Shown here: positions 52,801-62,846 of the stretch, in pieces | Position numbering within the stretch: the first letter of the stretch is position 1 | Layout: each line of letters opens with the position of its first letter | From: Ancylostoma caninum | Lineage: Eukaryota > Nematoda > Chromadorea > Rhabditida > Ancylostomatidae | Assembly: GCA_037903475.1 (NCBI GenBank) | Contig: JBAJFG010000545.1 | Span: forward strand, 2,313,182 to 2,377,181 | Direction: 5' to 3' | DNA: 64,000 bases | The notes under the pieces: model-generated | Told to the model about the DNA's origin: nothing | Databases searched by the model: none | What the model saw: only the letters and a program-made list of their open reading frames with translations | Program-made: the position numbers and the translations under genes

Positions 52801-55167
52801 CAGCGTTGAGCAGTTGACATCAGCCTAATATGTCTAAAGCTCGGAAACTAAACCTTTTCATCGAACGGAGCTTACAAAAATGTGCAAAATGTTCGCATGA
52901 ACAATGAAAATACAAGCACATTTCTTTATAGTTAAGAAATTTTTTCAAAACTTTTGAATTGAACTGAATTTTTTAAAATAACAAAAATTAGCGAAATAAC
53001 CGATAAATACCAACTAGTGATAGCTGCGGCAGAGTCACTCTAGAAAATGAAAAAAAAAACGCGCAGAAAGAAAATAGGTTATTCGGAAAGTTGTGGTTTC
53101 CGTTCCGCGTAAACATGTATTCAAATAATTTACAGCAAGGCTTCTCGCTGATCCCGCTAGTTTTTTTTGTTGATTGGCTCGCTATCGGCCGACTAGCTGG
53201 TTATTCCTTGTTCAATTCGATATCCATTTAGAAGTCATCTGCTGCAAGCTGATTCTGAAGCGTTATGCAATGACTGGATGCGCGCTTTGCAAAGAACTAT
53301 ACTGGCGCTACATGAAAGTGACGAAGTTGTAGGTTTTTAGCCGGTTTTTATGCAACTTGATTCGAGTAATGGTGCCATTGCAGGAAGCTCATCCTACTTC
53401 CTCCAGTAGATCGGAAAGTAGAAAACTAACTACTGAGCCAAGCCGGAACTCTGCAAATGTTGGCGTTCCTACTGTGCCAGATGCAGCTACAACTTTTGAA
53501 CAGATTCGTCGGGTGCCTGGTAATGAAAGATGCGCTGACTGCGGATCAGAGCAGCCCAAATGGGTCAGCATAAACCTTGGAGTAGGTGCTTCATTCATCA
53601 TTACATCATGATATTTGTTTTTTTCTTCTTCAGCGTAAACCTTGGAGTTCATGCTTCATTCATCATTACATCATGATATTTGTTTTTTTCTTCTTTCTTC
53701 TTTTGCTTCTTCTTTTGTTATCCTAAAATGTTTTTCGTTTCGCATCATTTTTGGGTACATAACCTCACTTCAGGTGGTGCTATGCATTGAGTGCTCTGGA
53801 GTGCACCGTAGCCTTGGTGTACAAACATCCAAAGTCCGATCTTTAACAATGGACTCCATAGACCCTGAATTACGGGACGTTCTGCTAAGTCTGGGAAACT
53901 CTCAGGTTTGTATTTGCTATAAAATAAATGCCTGAAAATTTGTTGAAGTAACCTGGTGATTATGCTGCAGTGTTATTCCGCAAAAACTGTTAAGGTGAAC
54001 GCTATATTCCTTGCTCACCTTCCTGACAAGGATGTTGTTCCACAGCCTGCTTTTGATAATTCTAGTCGTCAGGTATGTTTTGCATGCTTATCCGAAGTGA
54101 GTTCCGTAGGGGTTTAAGCCTTTGGTTTTTTTTCGTTTCATCTGAACTTGTCCGGTCCGTCCTATCCGATCTTGCAACGCTGCATCTGATCTCGTCCATG
54201 CTGCGCCAGAACTCATCTGACCCCATATGACAGAGAAAATGTTTTATAATGCTTGAAATTCAAATATTTTAATATCGAGCTGGTTTCATATGGTTGAATC
54301 ATCTTCAACCAGCGTTTAATGAGAGCTTCTGTGTTAGTGGTTTATTCCAGTTAACTTTCGGCGCCTAGCAAGGTAATACAAGTTTTACAACTTAATATAG
54401 AAGGGAGAATGAATTTGGACGTGTATGGTCCTGATGCGTTCTTACTTGCACGACAAGTACCCCGGTTTGTTCTGATTATGTTCGTTTGTCCGAAACTGTT
54501 AAGAACTATGCTATTTATGTCAAGATGGGATAGGAGTGTAACGAAGGTGTGTCGCAGTGGCGCTGCTGTGCGGCTGCAGGTGACTGCCTACAAGTACACT
54601 ACTGATAAGTGAAAATGACAGCGACATTTTGGTCCTAATATAAATTGAGTCTGCTGAGGCTAGCACTACGAAGTGTATTATTTAGCTCCCACCTCATTGA
54701 TATATTTCTACTGCGACACTTATCACCCTCATATTTGCTTTCTAGGTTCGTGAAGCTTGGATTAAAGCGAAGTACGTGGAGCGACGTTTTGCTATTTCAT
54801 CATGTGAGCGTGCACGAAGTAGTGCAGCTGTAAGAAAGGAGCATCTCACTAGGCATCGTAATAGTACATGTGGGACCGTTGGTCCAGGTGGGTGAAGAGA
54901 TATTTGCTGCTTCTAGGAGGTAGTGAACAGTTTTGAACACAATTCGGAGGATATAAGATCATCGCCAAGCGAAATCGTATTACTTCTCAAGGCGGCACGC
55001 ATACTATGCAACCCAGTAGAAAATTTCATGATTTTGGAATAAAAGTGATATGCACTAGGCAAATATTAATCCACACGTCATACTTTTCATTTATTTATTC
55101 AGCGCACCGAAAATTGGTACTTCAGAGGGGGGGGATGGCAGAAGTCTGAGTCAAGTCTATGAACTGC

Positions 55168-55223
<56 letters not shown>

Positions 55224-56953
55224 AAGAAGCCGAACTTACTCGTACCAGCCAAATCCCTTTTTTTCATTCATTCACTTCTACTCCCCGAAGTAAACAAAAT
55301 CGAAATGTTGTCATTTGTTTTAGTCTTTCATGGGTCAATATTAGTATAATATATAGTAACAGTATTTAATCCACTACAAATTCTAATATGCTAACTTGAG
55401 GTGAGACGAATACGAGCAGTTGCTTCCTGCATTTTTTTGTCTAATTTCTTGTCTTGCTTGTCTAATTTTGTATTGTCAGGGAGGGCAATCGAGGCAGTTA
55501 AAATTTCGATTCCGGACCTTCTAACCACTACATTTGCTTAAAAGACGGTGCTCACCTCAGGATAATTCCAGGTTTTCAAGAAACAAGAAAAAGATCTAGA
55601 AAAGTTGCCGTTCACAGTAGTATGCGTGATCCCTCACAAAAACGCGCAAAAATCGTTTCTGAGCCGCTTCTTTTGTGGAGAATTTGGGACGTAGCTGTTA
55701 ACGATCGACATCACCGGCTGCATGGTGCGACAGATGTCTCAATGTGCATCCCGAATTCACCTTAGAGGAAAGGACTCAAAAACAAATTTAGAAACAAATT
55801 TTTTGTGCCTTTGCAGGGCTTCATGAGTAGCATTGGAATCATCATCTCCTGTCTTTTCTTCCATAAAAATTTTCGAAATGATTTTGAGCTAAAACACTGC
55901 CTTTTAGCCTCTAGAGCGCTCTTGAGAAGAACCATTTAGAGGGCGCAGCGCATGAACAGACGTGGCAATCATGAATACGATGATAAAAATCAATATATAC
56001 AACCATGTAAATTATGAATGCCTACCTTTATCGGCGTGCATTTATCTATGGTTTATTGAGAGGTCTACTTGCTTTTTTTCGGGAATTAATTTAAGCGCAG
56101 AATTAGGTAAGGTAGTGAATTTACTGTCAATATAGCGCCGTTGAAGGGAAATACGTATGATGGACAGCTAGCTGACTGGTGTAATGAGGGATTGACGTCT
56201 GCCTCTTAAAGCCCTATTTGACAACACTTCCTCCCGTTTAGTTCATCGATCGAACTCGTACAGTGCTCTCGAAGCCGACGCTAGCCACCAAGTTGACGTG
56301 AAGGAGCAACCCAATGGTGAGTGCTTGTTTTTGTTTTGTTTTTGTTTTCTATGTTTTTTCTAATTGTTTTTCCACAATTTGCAGATGCTGTAAATTTTGC
56401 TGTTTTTACTGACTTCTCTAAAGTAAATACTTTGGTGACTAATGTTTTCAGGTATGCGATCGAACCGGCTATCATCATGTGGATCTGATCCTAGTATCAC
56501 TCAAGTTGATTCAGGTTTGTTCACAAAGTCTCCATCAGAAGCAGGAATCTTGGAAAAGAACAATAATTAATCTCTATGCTATGAGAGGGGTGACACATTA
56601 GGAGATGACTTTTATTTTCAGCTGAGACTACGGATTGGGAGGTGATAAGCGAGGCAGCTCGATGCGGTGACGTTTTGGGGCTTCTGCGATGTCTTGCCGC
56701 AGGTGCTGATATCAACTGCGCTCGCAGTGGTACGACTGCATTACATATTGCAACGAGAAACGTATGTTTGTTGCTGTTTCCTACGACCTGACCATTTTTA
56801 TGCAGTGGCTCTTAATGATTATTGCGTGCATACAAGGTTTTAGGGTCAGACAGCTGCAGTTGAGTTTCTTCTATTGAATGGCGCTAAAATCAACGTTCTC
56901 GACGAGAAGCTAAACACACCTCTTCATTTGGCCGCTGCGGAAGGAAATACCTT
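43847..56953 (+). CDS. cnt-1: ACAP-type Arf GTPase-activating protein (BAR-PH-ArfGAP-ankyrin)
   Basis: Exons of the long form: 43847-43924, 44015-44089, 44157-44215, 44933-45109, 45265-45403, 45495-45584, 46703-46873, 50948-51079, 51137-51267, 53232-53328, 53384-53581, 53774-53905, 53971-54072, 54746-54887, 56242-56316, 56452-56514, 56622-56761, 56844-56953; all phases agree. The first seven encode the membrane-curving BAR domain (FTEAIK, SPRFRASLAQH, FAHTTLDYVAQIN). Next is the phosphoinositide-binding PH domain (MEGYLYKRSSNAFKTWNRRW; HLLQADSEALCNDW), then ArfGAP with zinc pairs CADC and CIEC 16 residues apart and the arginine finger in GVHRSLG. Two ankyrin repeats follow (TTALHIATRN; TPLHLAAAEGNT). 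ACAP proteins switch off Arf6 during endocytic recycling; the C. elegans orthologue is cnt-1. The exon ending at 51267 uses a GC donor (CCAG|GCATGT). The C-terminal end is not found beyond 56953. Confidence 0.92.
45757..46016. mobile_element. Palindromic MITE, family A, copy 3
   Basis: It starts TACAGTGGTAGGCAATGGCG and ends GCCATTGACGTCCACTG. The inner arms CGGCCTCGAGAAGGACGC and ATCCTTCTCGAGGCCGC are near-perfect inverted copies. It lies in the intron between BAR exons of the ACAP gene. Confidence 0.8.
46381..46656. mobile_element. Tc1/mariner-like MITE, family G
   Basis: The termini AGAGTGTCCCAAAATAATG and CATTATTTTGGGACGCTCT are inverted repeats of about 19 bp, flanked by TATAC on the left and ATAC on the right. 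The interior has no transposase. It lies in an ACAP intron. Confidence 0.75.
46874..50412. other. Long ACAP intron holding an alternative promoter
   Basis: No further exon of the BAR-containing form is supported in this 4-kb intron. Its 3' part must hold the promoter for the transcript beginning with the 50413 ATG. A repeat R1 copy lies at 49995-50120. Open frames at 47404-47826 and 48491-48761 show no domain and no usable splice context. Confidence 0.5.
49995..50120 (+). repeat. Dispersed repeat R1, copy 3
   Basis: It shares ATCGGCTATCGCATAGACTA, TAGGAGACGCAGGATATGAA and TGCGCGTTCATGAATCCT with the copy at 11520-11675, at matching spacing. It sits about 300 bp upstream of the ACAP alternative first exon. 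Confidence 0.7.
50413..50853 (+). CDS. cnt-1: Alternative first exon of ACAP (BAR-less form)
   Basis: An ATG at 50413 opens 147 codons ending at a GTAAGT donor (50853) in phase 0, which joins the PH exon at 50948. The BAR exon ending at 46873 is also phase 0, so both forms fit the same PH exon. No AG precedes the ATG closely, which argues for a true transcript start rather than an internal exon. The peptide is Ser/Thr/Lys-rich (KRVVTSPTPKTSVYKK; KRKPKLRRRPGMKIVLPKKK) and could bind acidic lipids. No domain is recognised. C. elegans cnt-1 is, to my knowledge, also expressed in long and short forms. Confidence 0.75.
53567..53697 (+). repeat. 65-bp tandem duplication over an exon border
   Basis: The unit beginning AGCATAAACCTTGGA and running through CTTCATTCATCATTACATCA and ATATTTGTTTTTTTCTTCTT occurs twice in a row (about 53567-53631 and 53632-53696). 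The copies differ at only a few bases, including GTAGGTGC against GTTCATGC at the donor. The first copy contains the last 15 nt of the first ArfGAP exon and its donor; the second lies in the intron. Confidence 0.9.
55160..55228. repeat. (GA)n microsatellite
   Basis: A run of GA dinucleotides with a few GAAA interruptions lies in the ACAP intron between 54887 and 56242. Confidence 0.95.
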
Positions 56954-57149
56954 GTGAGCGACCAATTTTTTTAGTTCAGAGAGACACCAAGCGCTTCCTC
57001 TCCACTTCCGCTCGACGTTTTTTGTTTCAATAAAATTGGTGACTTGAACTGGCGACATCGTAATTAATCGGAAAGTAACAAGATTTCGGAATTTCTACGA
57101 AGTACGACAAAGATAGTTGGCAAAGCGTGTTTTCCTTGATGAAGGTGAC

Positions 57150-57193
57150 GAATGGATGAATGAATGAATGAATGAATGAATGAATGAATGAAT
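57150..57193. repeat. (GAAT)n microsatellite
   Basis: About ten consecutive GAAT units lie at the left edge of the foldback element, just after the last supported ACAP exon. Confidence 0.95.
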
Positions 57194-58267
57194 AAAAGTT
57201 TTGGACGAGAAATCGCTGTTTCTCAAGGAAATTCAAAAGGGATCTTCGGGTCAACGTTATAGTCAGCACTACATACCCAGGCACAACACCGGCCAAATCG
57301 GCCCGAGCAGGACACCCAAGCTACCAAATTTATGGGCATGGCTTGTTACCGGGCGACCCGATAAAATTGCTTGAAGCACCGGGCGACCCGAGAGCATTAC
57401 GTTAAATACTGGACGAGCCGAGCGCATGATAGGAACCAACCGGGTGAGCCGAGGGAGTACTAAAAATTGCCGGGCGACCCAAAGGCAAAGCTTGCAGAAT
57501 TCAAGGCATAAAAAACATCTCCCTGACGCATTAGGGAAAGAGATTCTCATGTCAATGTGAGGCAGAGGCCGTGGCAAGTATCCTTTTGATTTCATTAGTA
57601 ATACTTCGTAATTATGGACACTTTTCTTGTAGGCAGGTTCGCAAGAAATTGGTAAGACTCGGAATGAAAACAGTTTTCAGCTATTCTATTGTATGTTTCC
57701 AAAGAATGGTTTCTAAGAAACTACTCAAATTTTTTGATGAGTCTTCGAGCAAACTCACTGGTTGCTTATGGAGTTTGAGCAAGGATTGGGCCTATTATTA
57801 TAGGAACTTGAAAAATCCCAAAAAATCAACAAAGAATGAAATTGATCCCTAACAAAGCAGTAGGAGGGTTCAGTGGTCCGGAACCGCTTTTTGTGCTGCA
57901 GCATGCTATTCTTGGTCTTCTGACAGTCTGCGCATCCGTATATCTCATTGTCATCACCGTTTTCATTTTTGATTGATCTTATGGTGTGAGATGGTCGGCA
58001 GATCCGGACCACTGGTATCTCATAGACATTGGCTAACAAGGAGATGCAATGGGCAAAAAATTGAGCACGCGAACGAGATGGATCCATTCTCTTAAATTTC
58101 TTACTTTGGAGGACCCCGCGTTCAAGCTGAATCGCGGTGGACCCGCAGCATCCTAATTCCTTGTACGGGCCCGCTTTTCTCGCAAGGTGGACCTCCACAT
58201 TCTCGACTTTTCCGAGAGGAGTGATTACCAGAACTACATTAGAATCAAAATGGCATAGTATGTCGAC

Positions 58268-58345
58268 ACGAATGGCAAAGTGGTTAAGGAAGCGGATTTC
58301 CAAGACATAATTCGGTCTCGACAGGCTCGAATCCTGAAGATTGGA
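58268..58345 (+). repeat. tRNA-like sequence in left foldback arm
   Basis: TGGCAAAGTGG (box A) is followed by GGCTCGAATCC (box B with one change) at a spacing that allows a long variable arm, as in Leu or Ser tRNAs. Its partner in the right arm is in opposite orientation. Confidence 0.5.
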
Positions 58346-58739
58346 AAGGCTGCGATAAATCATTGGTTGGGGGTCGAACAGTTTGCATTCTCCTTTTCGG
58401 ATACTCTAATGTTGGAATCCTCGTGTCTCCAAGCTACACCGGACTTGTACGCGCGAGTAGGGTTGATTTTGATTTTAACTGTCAAGTGAAGTGCGGGTGA
58501 GCCGACAGCGTCTACAGGGCGACCCAACGGCGATTACAGGGCGACCCGAGGATAACACGTCAGGTCGCCCTGTAAATGCTGTCGGCTCACCCGCACTTCA
58601 AAGTTAGTAACTAACAGTTAAAGTTAAAATCAAACTCACCTCCGCCTGCATGCTCATGGCAGCTTGGAGACAAGGAGATTTCAACATTGGAATGTCCGAA
58701 AAGGAAAATGCAAACCTTCTAACCTCCACGACATGCTTT

Positions 58740-58832
58740 ATCGCAGCCTTTCCAACTTTCAGGATTCGAACCTGCCCTCACACCGAATTCTCTCTTAGAA
58801 ATCCGCTTTCTTATCCACTCCATTCGTGTCGA
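58740..58832 (-). repeat. tRNA-like sequence in right foldback arm
   Basis: On the minus strand ATGGAGTGGATAAGAAAGCG is followed by GGTTCGAATCC, a perfect box B. It is the inverted partner of 58268-58345. Confidence 0.5.
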
Positions 58833-60043
58833 CACACCATGCCGTTTTGATTTCAATGTTGTTCTTGTCATCACTCCTCTAGCAAGCATTGGGATCGTGG
58901 AGGTCTGCCTTGCGAGATGTGCGGGGCCGTTGTTAGAATTAATAGTGTTACCCGTCCACCGCAATCCAATATGACCGTGTTACTAACGTAGCGAGGAATT
59001 TGAGAGCAGTAGTCCATCTTCTTAGCAGTTCAAACTTTCAACGCTTTGCATAAGCTCGTTAACTGTACATACGGCAGTGAAGTCGGATTAGCTGACTGTC
59101 CCACACCATAAGACCAATTGAGGATGTGAACAGTGATGTAGAAAAATGTGAAAAATGTACGGGTACGAAATACGAAATGTACGGGTACGCTCGCACTCAA
59201 AGAACCGAGAAAAACATGATGAGGCACAGCTAGTGGGCACGGAACACTGAAGGTTTCTACACCTTTGTTAGGGGTCATTTCCATTCTTTTTGATATATGG
59301 GGGTTTCAAATGTTCACATCACAATAGGCACAAATTTGTTAAAATTTCGCGAACAACAAAGAATTTATTCGTTGGAGACTTTTCGTTCAGAAGAATTCGA
59401 TGAAGAATTCAATTGGTTCTTCTTCGATTGGTTCTTCTCTCTAAAAGCGACTTTTTGAAAATCTACAGAAAACAGCTGCAAACAGGTACTTCTATTCTTA
59501 GTTGTCCGAATTTCTTTCTAGTGTGCCTACAAGAATAGGAGTGCTCATAAATAATTGAAAACTCCAAATGTCAAGGAAATATTAGCGAACGAATCAAAAA
59601 GATACTGTCACGCAGCTTTGCGCCGCATTGGCATAAATATCTTTTTTCCTGATACATCAGTGAAAATGTTTTTATATACCTTAGAGTCCACAAGACTGAA
59701 CCTCGAGTCGCCCGGTAATTTTTAGCGTTCCATCGACTCACCCGGTGGGTTCCTATCATGCCCTCGGCTTGCCCGGTGCCTCGTGTCATACCTTCGGGTC
59801 GCCCGAGTGTTCAATTAATTCCCTCGGGTCGCAAGGATACATGAGAAGCAAACAGCAATCAAACAGGGACCAAAAACCAATCGAACAACACTCTAACAGT
59901 ACCGTGACTCTGCCCCTTTTTTGAAATTGGACCCGAAATGTGGTGCAGCCCCAATTGCTGGAATGCCTGAGATAATCTGCTGGATGGGTTGACTAGTTTC
60001 CTTTCAAGTTCCAAGACGTGCAATTAACTTTAAATTCTTCAAG

Positions 60044-60315
60044 TACAGTGAGCGTCAATTGCGGAGCGTTTTTCGCGGACGTGGGAGCCCGCAACGCGAT
60101 CGCGCCGCTCAAGAAGCAACCGTAATGGCAGATCAGGTTTTCTTATAGTTTTCCAGCACATTTGATGTTACCCACCAAGAAAACTATGGACATACCTCAC
60201 TACTAAGAAGAGCCTATAGTTTGTTTTGGAGGCGAGAATTCTTGCGCGAGCGAGGCGGCCGCGTCACGTGCTTCTCGAATCCGCGAAAAACGCACAGCCA
60301 TCGACGCTCACTGTA
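60044..60315. mobile_element. Palindromic MITE, family A, divergent copy
   Basis: The termini TACAGTGAGCGTCAATTGCG and CATCGACGCTCACTGTA, and the inner GCGCGATCGC/GCGGCCGCG blocks, place it with family A. Its middle differs from the other three copies and carries its own inverted pair, TTTTCTTATAGTTTTCC against AGAGCCTATAGTTTGTTTTG. Confidence 0.65.
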
Positions 60316-60504
60316 TATAATATGTAGCATGGGTACATGCATAGAAGGCCGCGGTCGTCAACTGGTTAAACAAGACCGATCCCTAACAATGCCCTCTACA
60401 CTCCCAACCAAGCCAGAATCGCAACAAATGGGACTACATACACGCTGCTTTAAAACTTTTCCAAAGAATAAAATAGAATTTGTAAGAAAGTGAGGAGAAT
60501 TCAC

Positions 60505-60748
60505 CTGAGAAATTCGCTGCTATCACGTAGGGTATCACTCCATCTGGCCAAATGCGCTCTTTACGAGCTGTTGCAGCTCGTCTAATCTTCTGAGTAGGTG
60601 TGTGCGATGAATAGATGTGGCGCCGAAATCTAACGACTTCATTCGGAGATTCCTGTAGGGGCTTAGAACCAGCTTTACTGGGGAGAGAATGGAGTATAGA
60701 CGAGCAGAAAGGAAGCAGGGAACAGGCAAAAAGCCAGATGAATAGCAT
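60505..60748 (-). CDS. Orphan first exon of a tolloid-like astacin metalloprotease
   Basis: The ATG at 60748 opens a signal peptide ([17 protein letters not shown]) and a short propeptide. A basic cleavage site and the start of an astacin catalytic domain follow: [28 protein letters not shown], shown here in parts as [15 protein letters not shown] and [10 protein letters not shown]. The RRAAT..ER.WP.GVIPYVI form is typical of the BMP1/tolloid branch (C. elegans nas-39). A GTGAAT donor ends the exon in phase 1 at 60505. The zinc site HExxHxxGxxH and the CUB/EGF repeats are not found at lower coordinates, where the foldback and then the opposite-strand ACAP gene lie. It may be a truncated gene, a relic, or the result of a rearranged assembly. 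Confidence 0.75.
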
Positions 60749-61322
60749 TCTGTCGAGGCTACAGCATTGGCGCAGTGACAGCTATCTGCTACGTGACGAA
60801 GTCAAGTAGTGCCTAGAAAGGCGTTTTTCGGGTAGGTAGCACTGCTGATTTGCTGGTGTTCTCTGAGTGACGTGAGTGATGAGGCAGTATCTGTGGTCGA
60901 AAAACGCTAGCTGCATTCGATCGCGACGAGCACATCTGTTTCTCGGCCATTACCGCCTGTCCGGCCGCAGAACAGATGATCGTTGCGTCATTTGCATAGC
61001 TATCGATTTGTGGGGGATCGGTGACACAGATGTTGTGAGTTCTAGGAATGCTGTTTCGTGTTATTAAGATTTCCCATCAAAGCTCATTCGAGATAAACCA
61101 ACATTTCACTGAACTTGATTTTTGGGATGGGTATCATTGTGAGGGAAAAGTAGGCGTAGCCAAGCTACTGTGATTAGCGTATTGATTGAAGGAACCAATC
61201 ACAGCAGCCTGGCAACGCCCCATTCCCTCGCGCTCATATGGACCCTGGTTTTTGAGATGCTTTTTTTTTAATTTGGAAGTTTCAGCATTTGCAGTCACAT
61301 GGTTTTTGGTGCCGTTAAGTCA

Positions 61323-61457
61323 CATTTATAGTGCATCGGAGTCCAATCCGGTCGGATAAGAAAAGACATGCATCGATCCTTATCCGTACCTATCTGACGA
61401 GGATCGATACGTACCTTTTCTTATCCGACCGGATCGGATTCCGATGCACTATAAATG
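61323..61457. mobile_element. Hairpin MITE, family H
   Basis: CATTTATAGTGCATCGGAGT and TCCGATGCACTATAAATG are inverted copies, as are CCGGTCGGATAAGAAAAG and CTTTTCTTATCCGACCGG. The whole 135 bp folds into one stem with a short loop. Confidence 0.85.
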
Positions 61458-61755
61458 GTGCTCTAGGAAATGGGTTAGGAATTTCCTTCGTCTTTTGAAT
61501 TTCCCGCTTCTCGGTTTATCTTGACAATAGGAGAATTCCAGTGAAGGAGGTTTGCATGGAATTCACGCGTAACTGGCCAAAGATATCTTACACACCAAAG
61601 AGCTTAAGGACAACATCTGTCACAATGATATCACGGGACTGATAACGCAAAGTTACTAATCATAGAAAACTGATCTCTCAAAAATTAACAGATTAACAAA
61701 AAAAAAAGAACCGTCGAGAGATTCCATCCGTGGATCCAGATCGATACGCTCTATT

Positions 61756-62040
61756 CAGTGGCGGACGCAGCGGACGCGGGGGGGGCGGGGGAGACCCCCC
61801 CCCCCCGAGAATGGGTCGCCAAATTTTCGAAATTACTTTACAATACAAATAAAAATCTTGTGTTAGTTTATTTTTAATTGTTTATTTTTATTATTATTTT
61901 TAATATATTTTTTATTTATTGTTCATTATTATAATTAATATTATTATTAATTTTATTTTCCGTCTGGGTCCCCAAACCGGCGGAGACCCCACTTTTCTTC
62001 CCACGCCCCCCCTCCCGCCCACTTTCTGCGTCCGCCACTG
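61756..62040. mobile_element. hAT-like MITE with 8-bp target duplication, family I
   Basis: The element runs from CAGTGGCGGACGCAG to CTGCGTCCGCCACTG, perfect 15-bp inverted repeats. GCTCTATT stands on both sides (61748-61755 and 62041-62048), an 8-bp target-site duplication of the kind made by hAT transposases. The interior has opposing poly-G/poly-C tracts and an AT-rich centre, with no transposase. An older copy is at 17103-17377. Confidence 0.9.
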
Positions 62041-62802
62041 GCTCTATTCAATTTCTAAGCTCCAAAATCCTATTCAAACCAAATGCAAAGCCACATTTTA
62101 CAGCGGGAAATAGAAATATAAGTCTAGAAAAAGCACAAACCGCATCTCAGAGTCAAGACATCCACAGATACAGGTCCGTGATAGAACGGAATCCATTGCA
62201 AGTCGACTGCAAGTACTAGAAATCCGTTAATCCAGAGTCCATATAAGGAGAGACGCTCACCAGCAGCCGAGCCTAGATAAAGGACGGGCATTACTTCCAG
62301 ACCATGGTTCCCGCAACGACATGTGATTGTTGAGAAGCGAGCCGTTGCTCCGCCCCAAAAATTTTCAAAACTTTTTAAAAAATCAATTTAGCGTTTCATC
62401 GGTCGTGATGGAAATTCGTGTGATTTTAACAGTAGAGCTTTAAGAATACTTATAAATCATACTTATAGTGGGATTTCAAGGCTTGATCTCTTTTTTTTTG
62501 ACTAAGTGCTTCGCGAGGGGAGGAAACGCTATAAATACAGCGAATTTATGGATTTTTGTTCTTTAACAGTGAAACCTTCCATTTACCAACAGTGTCGTCT
62601 ATCCCATAACTCAAATATTGGTTGATACCCATTATTCGAGGTGGTACTACGGTTGTTTTACCGCATTTTTGCGAAGATGTGGGCGGAGCATCGGTTCGAC
62701 ACCGACGCGGCGGCCCCGCTTGGCAAATTTCGCAGTTGGCGGCGCGTCCACATCGTGCTGCCGTTGACGTGAGTGGGCGTATTGTGGACATCACGAGATA
62801 AT

Positions 62803-62812
62803 CTTCTTCAGT
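62803..62812 (+). promoter_or_regulatory. Possible spliced-leader acceptor of RBM39 gene
   Basis: ATCTTCTTCAG ends about 35 nt before the ATG at 62847 and has a good pyrimidine tract. It could be a trans-splice or an ordinary acceptor; the sequence alone does not decide. Confidence 0.35.
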
Positions 62813-62846
62813 TTCCTATCGAAAAATCCAGTCACAATCTTGAGAG

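Larger units (their letters stand above)
57270..59860. mobile_element. Large foldback element with tRNA-like arms
   Basis: The outer arms carry spaced GGGCGACCCG/GGGTGAGCCG units in opposite orientation (57310-57490 against 59695-59835). The inner arms (about 57990-58400 and 58690-58980) are inverted copies at moderate identity. The centre (58492-58605) is a tight palindrome, GTGCGGGTGAGCCGACAGC against GCTGTCGGCTCACCCGCAC. Both inner arms contain tRNA-like box A and box B sequences, so the arms appear to include a SINE. The 202-codon minus-strand frame at 57755-58363 lies in the left arm and has no recognised domain. The whole structure follows directly on the ACAP gene. Confidence 0.75.
60749..62846. 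other. Intergenic region with MITEs and a CpG-rich promoter zone
   Basis: Two transposable elements (61323-61457 and 61756-62040) occupy the middle. The part at 62640-62780 is rich in CpG compared with the AT-rich surroundings and lies just upstream of the RBM39 start, so it may be its promoter. No other gene is supported. Confidence 0.5.

Noticed and set aside
57755..58363. 202-codon minus-strand frame as a protein gene
   Set aside because: It lies in an arm of the foldback repeat and overlaps a tRNA-like sequence; no domain, promoter or splice context supports a gene.
60221..60493. 90-codon plus-strand frame
   Set aside because: It starts inside the family-A MITE at 60044-60315 and has no recognised domain.
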